Source of the DNA: Clostridiales bacterium
GTDB taxonomy: Bacteria; Bacillota; Clostridia; Christensenellales; DTU072
Direction: 5' to 3'
Length of the DNA: 39,285 nt
NCBI GenBank assembly: GCA_012800525.1
Contig: JAAZJD010000015.1
Location: forward strand, 1-39,285
Part shown: piece by piece, positions 10,181 through 18,808 of the stretch
Numbering within the stretch: position 1 is the first letter of the stretch
Layout: every line of letters starts with the position of its first letter
Notes under the pieces: model-generated
Seen by the model: the letters and a program-made list of their open reading frames with translations, nothing else
Told to the model about the DNA's origin: nothing
The model's database searches: none
Translations under genes and position numbers: made by a program

Positions 10181-11227
10181 TTACCACTTATTTCTAACTT
10201 TTTCTGCAAATCCAAGTCTATCTTTAATTATTATTTCCGTTCCATCATCTAAGATTGCTTTTCCTGAGAATAAGCCAAAAACTTGATGTGGTATCATTGC
10301 AATAACACCTATGCTTACGGCTGCATTTCTATCAATTATTGGTTTAAAATCAAGTTCTAATCTACCATCAGATGATGTAAATGTCCAATCATCCATATAT
10401 CTTGGCTTTCCTTCATCATCACCTGGGATATTAAATTTTACATGTTCGATTTTATGAGATTTCCCTTCATAAAATAGCATATTTTCAGAAGCAGCAGATG
10501 TGTCGCCAAAACCATAGCCAATATTGAATCCAAATGTCTTTCCATCCTCTAAATATGTTTGGAGGCTTCCCCAATACCAAGTATTATCGTACGTCCAAAC
10601 TCCTCTTCCCCAATCTAAGGTTCCTAAAGCATCTGAAACATCATATTTAACATCACCAATTGAAAAATATCCTTTAGCTTTTAGGCAATTAATTTTTGCA
10701 TTGTAATAAAAATGTTTTGGTTTTTTAAATGGTGTTGCAATAAACATATATTCTTCTGGCGGATCGTATAGTATTATGTCTACTAATAGGTCTTCTTTGT
10801 TTTTCCCGAATTTAGGAAATTTAGCAGTGAGATGTCTTTCTTTTCCATCATTTGTGATATTGAATTTCGCTCCTGCAATTTCCCTGCCGACATTTCCAAT
10901 TTCTGGGTTTGAGGGCATATTAAATTTTCCAAGAGGAAAGAAACTAGCCTTACTTGTATTAATTTGATAGGGGTTTTTAAAGTCTAAAAATGAAGCTGAA
11001 ATAACGCCAATAAAACCTGAATCAGATATAGTTAAGCAAAGTCCAAAATCTTGATTTCCAATATAATAATAATCCCATTCTTTTATCCTAATTTTTTTAG
11101 CTTTAATCTCATTTCTATCGTATTGTAGATAATATTTTTTAGCAAACCCTGGGGTTTTAATATTCCCATTTTCATCTAGCAATGGACCAACTTTTGTAAT
11201 TTCCACCATGTCTTTTAATTTAATCAT
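10181..11227 (-). CDS. DUF2804 family protein
   Basis: 348 aa; SDALGTLDWGRGVWTYDNTWYWGSLQTYLEDGKTFGFNIGYGFGDTSAASENMLFY is characteristic of DUF2804. Confidence 0.8.
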   Translation of the reverse strand: MIKLKDMVEITKVGPLLDENGNIKTPGFAKKYYLQYDRNEIKAKKIRIKEWDYYYIGNQDFGLCLTISDSGFIGVISASFLDFKNPYQINTSKASFFPLGKFNMPSNPEIGNVGREIAGAKFNITNDGKERHLTAKFPKFGKNKEDLLVDIILYDPPEEYMFIATPFKKPKHFYYNAKINCLKAKGYFSIGDVKYDVSDALGTLDWGRGVWTYDNTWYWGSLQTYLEDGKTFGFNIGYGFGDTSAASENMLFYEGKSHKIEHVKFNIPGDDEGKPRYMDDWTFTSSDGRLELDFKPIIDRNAAVSIGVIAMIPHQVFGLFSGKAILDDGTEIIIKDRLGFAEKVRNKW

Positions 11228-11406
11228 TAAATCACCTCTTTTTTATAATATTTATTAAATTAGTTATATATAAATTAATTATATATTATTTATATAGTAT
11301 TTTCAAATTCAGTTTTTTTAGAAATTGAACTAAAAAATATTTTAAAGATATGATGTTTTCAAACTAGTTTTTCAAATTATTTGTTTAAAACTAGAAGTTT
11401 GTTGCA

Positions 11407-11436
11407 TTGACAGAATAGAGGGGGGTTGTATATAAT
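11407..11436 (+). promoter_or_regulatory. Consensus sigma-A promoter for the DUF1846 gene
   Basis: TTGACA(11407-11412)-N18-TATAAT(11431-11436). Confidence 0.8.
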
Positions 11437-11484
11437 GAGTAAGGTGGAATTTCAATTTTTTAGTTGATAAAAATATTTTAAATT

Positions 11485-12972
11485 ATGAAGAAAATAGGAT
11501 TCGATAATAAAACTTATAAAAAAATGCAAACAGAGCGCATTTTAGAACGAATGCAAGAGTTTGACAACAAATTGTATATGGAGTTTGGTGGCAAAATGTT
11601 TGATGACTTCCATGCTGCAAGAGTGTTGCCAGGCTTTGATCCTAATGTTAAATCTGAAATTTTGCAAGATTTAAAAGATAAAATTGAAGTTATTTTTTGT
11701 ATAGGTGCTCCGGATATTGAAAAAAATAAAATGAGAGCTGATTTTGGTATTACTTATGGCGATGAATTGATTAGACTGATAAAACTATTGCAAGAGCGAG
11801 AAATACCTGTTAACAGCATAGTTATTACTCAATATAATGATCAAGTAGCTGCAGATATATATAAAAGGCAACTTGAGAGAATGGGCTTTTTAGTGCATGT
11901 TCATAAATATACAAAAGGGTATCCAAATAACATAGATGTTGTGGTTTCTGATCAAGGCTATGGTGCAAATTCATATATTGAAACTACAAAACCAATTGTA
12001 GTAGTTAATGCTCCAGGTGCAAGAAGCGGTAAACTTGCAACATGTCTTTCTCAGCTTTATCACGAATATAAACGTGGAAATAAAGCAGGTTATGCTAAAT
12101 TTGAAACTTTTCCAGTATGGAATTTGCCAATAAAACACCCAGTCAATGTGGCATATGAAGCAGCAACCGTTGATGTTAGTGATCGCAATATGATTGACTA
12201 TTACCATTTTGAAGCATATGGAGAAAGTGTTGTTAATTATAATAGAGATTTAGAAGTCTTTCCTATTGCAAGTAATATTATGCATAAAATTATGGGAAAA
12301 GATATATATAAATCTCCAACAGAAATGTCAGTAAATATGGTAGGCAAGGCCATTATTGATGACGAAGCTGTGCAAGAAGCGGCAAAGCAAGAGGTTATAA
12401 GAAGGTATTTTTTAGCAAATAATGAATATAGATTAGGTCGCATGGATTTAGAGCATGCTAAAAGAATTGAAAGATTGATGCAAGAAATAGGGGTTGCAGC
12501 TTCCGATAGAGTTGTTGTTGGAAAAGCTCTTGAATTATCGCATAAGAGCAAAAGACCTGTCATAGCACTAGAATTAGAAAATGGAAAAATAATTACTGGG
12601 AAGGAAAAAGAGACCATAAATGCTGCAGCAAGCGTTATAATGAATGCCGTTAAAGAGCTTGCTGGTATTGAAGATAGCATTGATTTGATTAGCCCAGTTG
12701 CAATTGAAACAATACAAAAATTAAAAAAGAATGCTTTAAAGCTAAATTCAGATAGATTAAGTTTAGAAGAGGCTTTAATCGCACTGGCTTTTTCTGCTGC
12801 ATCAAATCCAACAGTATCGCTAGCTTTAAAGCAGTTGAAGTTTTTAGACAATTGCGAAGCACATTCATCCATTATGATTTCAGAGTCTGAACAACAAATG
12901 TTTCATAGACTTGGTGTAAATATTACTTGTGAATCAGTTTTTATATTGCCACAAAACGGACTTGAAAAATAG
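11485..12972 (+). CDS. DUF1846 family protein
   Basis: 495 aa; MKKIGFDNKTYKKMQTERILERMQEFDNKLYMEFGGKMFDDFHAARVLPGFDP; no obvious SD but N-terminus fits the family. Confidence 0.9.
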   Translation: MKKIGFDNKTYKKMQTERILERMQEFDNKLYMEFGGKMFDDFHAARVLPGFDPNVKSEILQDLKDKIEVIFCIGAPDIEKNKMRADFGITYGDELIRLIKLLQEREIPVNSIVITQYNDQVAADIYKRQLERMGFLVHVHKYTKGYPNNIDVVVSDQGYGANSYIETTKPIVVVNAPGARSGKLATCLSQLYHEYKRGNKAGYAKFETFPVWNLPIKHPVNVAYEAATVDVSDRNMIDYYHFEAYGESVVNYNRDLEVFPIASNIMHKIMGKDIYKSPTEMSVNMVGKAIIDDEAVQEAAKQEVIRRYFLANNEYRLGRMDLEHAKRIERLMQEIGVAASDRVVVGKALELSHKSKRPVIALELENGKIITGKEKETINAAASVIMNAVKELAGIEDSIDLISPVAIETIQKLKKNALKLNSDRLSLEEALIALAFSAASNPTVSLALKQLKFLDNCEAHSSIMISESEQQMFHRLGVNITCESVFILPQNGLEK

Positions 12973-13001
12973 AAAACAAACAATTTTATTTTTAGATTTT
13001 A

Positions 13002-13034
13002 AAAGCACATAGAGCGTTGTATGCTATGTGCTTT
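13002..13034 (+). terminator. Terminator hairpin after the DUF1846 gene
   Basis: AAAGCACATAGagcgttgtatgCTATGTGCTTT; short T tail. Confidence 0.65.
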
Positions 13035-13036
13035 AA

Positions 13037-13065
13037 TTGTTATTTATATACTGTTTTGATATAAT
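13037..13065 (+). promoter_or_regulatory. Promoter for tilS, predicts leaderless mRNA
   Basis: TTGTTA(13037-13042)-N17-TATAAT(13060-13065), 7 nt before the ATG at 13073. Confidence 0.6.
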
Positions 13066-13072
13066 TTAGTAT

Positions 13073-14347
13073 ATGAAAATAGCATTTGATCGAAACAAAA
13101 AAATAGGCATTGCTGTTTCTGGTGGAGTAGACAGTATGGTTTTGCTTGACCTTATGTCAAAGCAGTCAAAAAATATTGTTATATTAAATGTAGAGCATGG
13201 AATACGAGGTGAGATTTCTCGCAGAGATACACTTTTTGTTAAAAAATATGCAGACAATCTTGGGATAAATTGTATTTTTAAATCGGTAGATGCGATTTCA
13301 TATTCTAAAGAAAAAAACATTTCGATTGAGCTTGCTGCAAGGGAATTAAGATATCAATTTTTTGACTCTTTAATACAATCAGGAGTAGTAGATGAAATAG
13401 CTTTAGCTCATCATTTAGACGATCAAGCCGAAACTATTTTAATGCGAATATTTAGAGGGACAGGGGTTAGAGGACTTCGTGGAATAGTTGATAGATTGGG
13501 CTACATACATCCATTAATTAGTATCACTAAAGCAGATATACTAGAATATGCTTTGAGAAATAAAATCCCCTTTGTTGATGATCATACAAATCTGGAATCA
13601 GATTATACAAGAAATTATATTCGCAATGAAATAATGCCTTTAGTTAAAGAAAAATATAATGATGTATTGAGTTCTTTTGATGTACTATCTAAAAATGCAA
13701 TTGAAATTGAAGACTATTTGTTAAAGCAAATTGTTGAATATAAAAAATTTGATGATGATAGTATATATCTACCTATTTCTGTATTTGATTTGCATCCTTT
13801 AATATTAAAAAAATCAATAGTAGAAGCTTTGAGATATTTTGATATTGAAAAAGATATTGAATATGCCAATTTAGAAGAAATACAAAAATTAGTGACTGCA
13901 CAAAACAATAGTCTAATCCATTTACCATTTAATGTAGACGTAATAAAAGAGTATGATAAACTTGTGTTTTGCAAAAGACTTAAGTTAAGTCAATATTGTA
14001 AAGAATTTGATGTTTTAAGCAAATATACATATGCAGGTAAAGAATATGTTTTGAGCAAAATGAAACCAGAAAAGAAAAAAGGTTTTTTTGATATTGAAAA
14101 ATTACCAAAAGATACAGTTATAAGAACAAGAAAAGATAAAGATATATTTACTCCATATGAGGGTAAAAGACAGTTATTATCTGATTATTTGACAAACAAA
14201 AAAGTTCCCAAAAGGGTTAGGGAAAAGCTGTTAGTAGTAGCAAAAGGGAGTGAAGTTTTTATAGTTTTAGGGATAGAAATTTCAGATAAAGTAAAAATTA
14301 CAAATGATACAAAATTAGCTTATTTTTTTGAAGAAATAAAATATTAA
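13073..14347 (+). CDS. tilS: tRNA(Ile)-lysidine synthase
   Basis: SGGVDSMVLLDL PP-loop; LAHHLDDQAETILMRIFRGTGVRGLRGI; N-type ATP pyrophosphatase, followed by hpt. Confidence 0.93.
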   Translation: MKIAFDRNKKIGIAVSGGVDSMVLLDLMSKQSKNIVILNVEHGIRGEISRRDTLFVKKYADNLGINCIFKSVDAISYSKEKNISIELAARELRYQFFDSLIQSGVVDEIALAHHLDDQAETILMRIFRGTGVRGLRGIVDRLGYIHPLISITKADILEYALRNKIPFVDDHTNLESDYTRNYIRNEIMPLVKEKYNDVLSSFDVLSKNAIEIEDYLLKQIVEYKKFDDDSIYLPISVFDLHPLILKKSIVEALRYFDIEKDIEYANLEEIQKLVTAQNNSLIHLPFNVDVIKEYDKLVFCKRLKLSQYCKEFDVLSKYTYAGKEYVLSKMKPEKKKGFFDIEKLPKDTVIRTRKDKDIFTPYEGKRQLLSDYLTNKKVPKRVREKLLVVAKGSEVFIVLGIEISDKVKITNDTKLAYFFEEIKY

Positions 14348-14371
14348 AAGTAGATAATTAGGAGGTATAAG

Positions 14372-14938
14372 TTGGGTGAAATGAAAAGAGTAGAAAAAGA
14401 TATTGATAGAATATTAATATCTAGTGCTGAAATTGAACAGAGAACAAAGGAGATTGCTGCACAAATAACAAAGGATTATGAAGGCGAAGAAGTTGTAGTT
14501 GTATCTATTTTGCGTGGTTCAGTAGTGTTTTTTGCAGAATTAGTAAAACAAATTGATTTAGATTTAAGATTTGATTTTATGTATGTATCAAGTTATGGGG
14601 CAGGTACGGAATCTAGTGGTGAAGTAAGAATTATAAAAGACATAACTCAATCTATAAAGGGAAAAAACGTGTTGATAATTGAAGATATTATTGATAGTGG
14701 TAGAACACTTAGTAACTTAAAAGAATTACTAGGAACAAGAAATCCAAAATCACTAAAAATTTGTGCACTTTTAGATAAGCCTACAAGAAGAGTTGTTGCA
14801 TTAGAGGGTGACTATGTCGGTTTTTCAATACCGGATGAATTTGTTGTTGGTTTTGGTTTAGATTATGATGAGCGTTATAGAAATTTACCTCATGTTTGTG
14901 TGCTAAAAAAAAGTGTTTTTTCAAAACAAGACAACTAA
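14372..14938 (+). CDS. hpt: Hypoxanthine phosphoribosyltransferase
   Basis: VSILRGSVVFFAELVKQID, VLIIEDIIDSGRTL (PRPP loop), CALLDKPTRR; TTG start behind aggagg. Confidence 0.93.
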   Translation: MGEMKRVEKDIDRILISSAEIEQRTKEIAAQITKDYEGEEVVVVSILRGSVVFFAELVKQIDLDLRFDFMYVSSYGAGTESSGEVRIIKDITQSIKGKNVLIIEDIIDSGRTLSNLKELLGTRNPKSLKICALLDKPTRRVVALEGDYVGFSIPDEFVVGFGLDYDERYRNLPHVCVLKKSVFSKQDN

Positions 14939-14990
14939 ATAATAATTAGAGAATATTTTATAAGTTGATCAAATTACAAGTTTTTTGGGA

Positions 14991-16328
14991 ATGAAAAATG
15001 TAGTTAGTAAAAATTTAATTGATTTATCAAATCTTTTAGATAGACCCATTTATATTGTAGGTGGGGCAGTGAGAGATTTTTTGCTTGGTAATAAAATGCA
15101 AGATTTTGATTTAGCAGGAAGTATATTGCCAGGAGATATTAAAAATCAATTAGAAGGCTCTAAGTTTCATGTAACAAAAGCTTCTGATAGATTGGGAACA
15201 GTTAGGATTGTAGTTAAAGGTGAAGCCTTTGAATATACAACATTTAGAAAAGATAGTTATGATATGTCGGGTGGGCATACACCAATTGAGGTTGGTTTTG
15301 TTGATGATATTATCGTAGATTCTAGGCGTAGAGATTTCACAATTAATGCAATATATTATGATTTTAAAGCCGATGAATTTTTAGATTTTAATGGAGGTAT
15401 TGAAGATTTAAAAAACAAGATTATTAGGACTCCATTGTCACCTAAACAAACTTTCAAAGAGGATGCTTTAAGAATTTTAAGAGTTATAAGATTAGCTGCA
15501 GAATTGGGATTTAGTGTAGAAGAAAAAACGTATATCGCCTCTAAAGAAATGCTTCCTGGTATAAAAAATATTTCATATGAAAGGATACAAGAAGAGTTTA
15601 ATAAAATAATACTTGCTGATTCAAAAAATAATATTAATAATGCACATGTTAAAGGATTTTTAGGATTATATGAATTAGGAGCATTAGAGTATATTTTTCC
15701 TGAGATATTATCTTGTGTTGGTGTGAAACAAAATCCAAAGTTCCATAAGTTTAATGTTTTTGAACACATAGTTGAAGTGTTTAAATATTCAAAGCCCATT
15801 CTTTCAGAAAGATTATCAGCATTACTGCATGATTTAGGAAAAGCAAATTATGCTGATAAATGTAATATGTCAGGCCATGCAGATGAAAGTGTAGAATATG
15901 CAAAAGGTTTTCTAAAGAGAATGAAATATTCAAGCGCTATGATTAATAAAGTTTTAACTATTGTAAAAATGCATATGTTTGATTCAAATGAAAAAAAGAC
16001 GGAACTCGAAAGGATGCATTTTATTCAAGAAAATTATAAATATATTGATGATATTATTTCTTTTAAAGAAGCAGATAAAAGGGGAAAAACTGATGACCCC
16101 CAAACACCAATTATACCTTTGAAAAAAACAAAACAAGAAATGGAATCAAAAAAAATCCCATTTAGTGTAAAGGATTTGCCAGTTAATGGAAAAGATCTAA
16201 TAGATTTGTCTATAAAAGAAAGTGAAAGAGCTAAAGTGTTGTCAGTTTTATTAAAAGCCATAGCAGAAAATAATCTTTTAAATGATAGGGATAAAGCCTT
16301 AGAATATATTAAAAATAATTTTAAATAA
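14991..16328 (+). CDS. cca: CCA tRNA nucleotidyltransferase / poly(A) polymerase family with HD domain
   Basis: YIVGGAVRDFLLGNKMQDFDLAG, RRRDFTINAIYYD, EDALRILRVIRLAAELGF; HD motif LSALLHDLGKA. Listed TTG at 14985; ATG at 14991 preferred. Confidence 0.85.
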   Translation: MKNVVSKNLIDLSNLLDRPIYIVGGAVRDFLLGNKMQDFDLAGSILPGDIKNQLEGSKFHVTKASDRLGTVRIVVKGEAFEYTTFRKDSYDMSGGHTPIEVGFVDDIIVDSRRRDFTINAIYYDFKADEFLDFNGGIEDLKNKIIRTPLSPKQTFKEDALRILRVIRLAAELGFSVEEKTYIASKEMLPGIKNISYERIQEEFNKIILADSKNNINNAHVKGFLGLYELGALEYIFPEILSCVGVKQNPKFHKFNVFEHIVEVFKYSKPILSERLSALLHDLGKANYADKCNMSGHADESVEYAKGFLKRMKYSSAMINKVLTIVKMHMFDSNEKKTELERMHFIQENYKYIDDIISFKEADKRGKTDDPQTPIIPLKKTKQEMESKKIPFSVKDLPVNGKDLIDLSIKESERAKVLSVLLKAIAENNLLNDRDKALEYIKNNFK

Positions 16329-16354
16329 ATTTATATTAATTAAAGTAAATACAG

Positions 16355-16389
16355 TATTGTTAACCTTGTTTTTTTGATGGTTGACAATA
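16355..16389. promoter_or_regulatory. BirA operator (biotin box)
   Basis: TATTGTTAACC-N13-GGTTGACAATA inverted repeat upstream of birA-bioY. Confidence 0.85.
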
Positions 16390-16409
16390 TTTTTTTTATG
16401 CTAAATAAT
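16381..16409 (+). promoter_or_regulatory. birA promoter overlapping the BirA box
   Basis: TTGACA(16381-16386)-N17-AATAAT(16404-16409); the -35 sits inside the right operator arm. Confidence 0.55.
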
Positions 16410-16454
16410 ATTATTATGTGGTTTTGAAGATAAATTAAAGGGATAATAATTAAT

Positions 16455-17420
16455 ATGCAAATAAAAGATCAAGTTTTACAAAAGTTAGAAGAAAATATAG
16501 GAATATATATTTCAGGGGAGGAGTTAGCTTTAAACTTGAATGTTTCTAGAACTGCGATATGGAAAGCTATAAAGCATTTAAAAGCTTTAGGGTATGATAT
16601 TGAGGGCATTTCAAATAGGGGATATAAATTAACAAAAAGTGATGATATTTTATCTGAAGCTAAACTTCGCAAATTGATTAAAGCAGATGTTAATATTGTT
16701 TGTTTCGATTCTATTGACTCAACAAATACTTATGCAAAAAAACTAGGAGAAAAATTAATTAAGCAAACTTTGATAGTTGCAAATTATCAAATGCAAGGAA
16801 GAGGTAGAATGGGGAGAAATTTCTATTCTCCAAAAGATATGGGAGTATATTTTAGTTTACTATTAAAGCCTCAAATAAATGCTTCAAAATCGATTAATTT
16901 GACTACTCTAGCTGCAGTTACAGTAGCTGAAGTTACTGAAGAAATGATAGGTAAAAAAGTTTCAATTAAATGGGTAAATGACTTATTGATTGATAATAAA
17001 AAGTTTTGTGGAATATTAACTGAAGGTTCCATTTCAATGGAGAATAGCGAGCTAAATTATGTAGTTGTAGGTATAGGGGTAAATATTTATAAACCTAAAA
17101 AAGGTTATCCAAAAGAAATAGAAAATATTGCAACATCACTATTTGATGGTACAGAAAGACAATATGATTTTAAAAATAATTTTATTGCAAATGTAGTAAA
17201 TAAATTTAATATTCTTTATAGAGAAATTGAAAGCCTATCGCATTTCAATGCATACAAAGAGCGTTCAATTTCAATTGGGAAAATTGTAGATGTCATAAAA
17301 TTAAATGAAATCAAAAAAGCAAAGGTTTTAGATTTAGATGAAAACTTTTCGCTTGTTGTGCAATATGAAAATGGGGATGTTGAACATTTATCTAGCGGAG
17401 AAATTAGCATTAGAAATTAG
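16455..17420 (+). CDS. birA: Bifunctional biotin-protein ligase / biotin repressor
   Basis: N-term HTH (GEELALNLNVSRTAIWKAIKHLKALGY), SIDSTNTYAKKL, QMQGRGRMGRNFYSP, VSIKWVNDLLIDNKKFCGILTE. Confidence 0.93.
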   Translation: MQIKDQVLQKLEENIGIYISGEELALNLNVSRTAIWKAIKHLKALGYDIEGISNRGYKLTKSDDILSEAKLRKLIKADVNIVCFDSIDSTNTYAKKLGEKLIKQTLIVANYQMQGRGRMGRNFYSPKDMGVYFSLLLKPQINASKSINLTTLAAVTVAEVTEEMIGKKVSIKWVNDLLIDNKKFCGILTEGSISMENSELNYVVVGIGVNIYKPKKGYPKEIENIATSLFDGTERQYDFKNNFIANVVNKFNILYREIESLSHFNAYKERSISIGKIVDVIKLNEIKKAKVLDLDENFSLVVQYENGDVEHLSSGEISIRN

Positions 17421-17427
17421 GTAATAA

Positions 17428-18048
17428 ATGGAAATAAAATCTGAACAAATTAAAAATATAGAAACGCAAAATGGAGTTTCGCGGTTTAAAAAGCGAGTGT
17501 CAACTAGAAAGATAGTTTATTCAGCTCTATTTACAGCTTTAATTGTAATTGGTAGTTATATAACCATTGACATACAGCCTGTGCCTTTTACAATGCAAGT
17601 GCCTTTTGTGTTATTAACTTCTTTGTTGCTTGGTCCAGTATGGGGAACAGTAAGCATCTTTGCTTATATCATGTTAGGTTTACTTGGAGTCCCCGTTTTT
17701 TCTAGCAAAGGAACAGCTGGAATAGCTTATATATTTAAACCTTCTTTTGGGTATTTAATAGGTTTTTTATTTGCAAGTGTTGTTATTGGAGTAATAAGTA
17801 ATTTTAAAAATAATGATGAGTTTACATCTTATCAAAAAATGCTTTTTGCAAACTTGATAGGTATATGTATCATTTATGCGATAGGGATGGGTTATATGTA
17901 TCTAATTATGAAGTTATACCTTAAATTTGAGATTACAGCAAAAAAGATATTTATTTTTGGTTTTTTAATTTTTTTACCAAAAGAACTTATATTTATATTT
18001 TTAACAGCATTTTTAGCTTCAAAGCTGAAACCTTATATTAAAATTTAA
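17428..18048 (+). CDS. bioY: Biotin ECF transporter S component BioY
   Basis: DIQPVPFTMQVPFVLLTSLLLGPVWGTVSIFAYIMLGLLGVPVFSSKGTAGIAYIFKPSFGYLIGF; 7 bp after birA. Confidence 0.93.
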   Translation: MEIKSEQIKNIETQNGVSRFKKRVSTRKIVYSALFTALIVIGSYITIDIQPVPFTMQVPFVLLTSLLLGPVWGTVSIFAYIMLGLLGVPVFSSKGTAGIAYIFKPSFGYLIGFLFASVVIGVISNFKNNDEFTSYQKMLFANLIGICIIYAIGMGYMYLIMKLYLKFEITAKKIFIFGFLIFLPKELIFIFLTAFLASKLKPYIKI

Positions 18049-18383
18049 TTATTTTCTTCTTCAAATTTTTTCAAATTAAAGCTACCGATAACATCTTCAA
18101 CAGGCAAAGCAAATAACAAACCTTGACCTTCTTTATCTAAACCAACAGCTTTATATATTGCTTTCATTATTTCACTTCTAGTGTCTTTTGGTGTTAGGAT
18201 TATTAAAATTTCTTTTTCAGGCTCAATAGCTGCACCTAAAAATGTTTCAATATAAAAATTTCCTGTCCCTCTTGCAGCTAAAACAGTCCCGCCTCTTGCA
18301 CCAGCTTCTCTTGCTGCTTCCATAGCAGTTTCAACATATCCACGTTGTATAATTGTAAAAAGTAATGAGTATCTATTTTCCAT
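18045..18383 (-). CDS. PII-family signalling protein
   Basis: 112 aa; RGYVETAMEAAREAGARGGTVLAARGTG...LGAAIEPEKEILIILTP...GLDKEGQGLLFALPVEDVIG (PII-like C-loop); SD gaggt. Confidence 0.85.
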   Translation of the reverse strand: MENRYSLLFTIIQRGYVETAMEAAREAGARGGTVLAARGTGNFYIETFLGAAIEPEKEILIILTPKDTRSEIMKAIYKAVGLDKEGQGLLFALPVEDVIGSFNLKKFEEENN

Positions 18384-18401
18384 AATGTTTACCTCTTTAA
18401 T

Positions 18402-18752
18402 TTAATCTTCAATAATTTTGCTTCTTAAATGTTTTATTATATCCATGTGAGCAATACTAACAATAGGGATAGTAAACGCAAGTCCCGCACCGTGTTTTGA
18501 AGTAAAATTAAATTCTTCATCTAACAATTTAAAAAGCTCTGAAACTCTGCTTTCTTCAACCACAAGAAAAAATATTGATTTTTCAGGCTCAGAAAATCCC
18601 CATAAGCTTGCAGCTTCTGATGGCGCCGTACCTTTGCCTAAAGAACCAAAATGACAGTTGAAATCATTGGAATTTAGGCATTTCGACAGTTTATTACGTT
18701 TAGTATCTTCAATGATGATAAATGCTATTTTATATTTTTCTAAATCTTGCAA
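18402..18752 (-). CDS. Divergent PII-like protein
   Basis: 116 aa, TTG start with ggag SD; GKGTAPSEAASLWGFSEPEKSIFFLVVEESRVSELFKLLDEEF...KHGAGLAFTIPIVSI aligns with the downstream PII paralog. Confidence 0.65.
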   Translation of the reverse strand: MQDLEKYKIAFIIIEDTKRNKLSKCLNSNDFNCHFGSLGKGTAPSEAASLWGFSEPEKSIFFLVVEESRVSELFKLLDEEFNFTSKHGAGLAFTIPIVSIAHMDIIKHLRSKIIED

Positions 18753-18808
18753 TGTTTTTCTCCTATATATTTACTATAAATAATTTATGTTTAATTCGCA
18801 ACATGGAA

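Noticed and set aside
11228-11400. AT-rich hairpins (TTTTTTAG/CTAAAAAA and others) upstream of the DUF1846 gene
   Set aside because: Composition is so AT-rich that such dyads are expected by chance; no supporting context.
11435-11467. 10-codon leader ORF (MSKVEFQFFS*) with a strong SD-like agagggggg before the DUF1846 gene
   Set aside because: Its ATG overlaps the TATAAT -10 box of a TTGACA-N18-TATAAT promoter, so it would not be in the transcript; the G-run is promoter spacer.
12237-12872. 211-aa minus-strand ORF inside the DUF1846 gene
   Set aside because: Antisense shadow of a well-supported CDS; Ser/Phe-rich translation with no recognisable domain.
15356-15799. 147-aa minus-strand ORF inside cca
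   Set aside because: Antisense to a conserved enzyme; no recognisable family.
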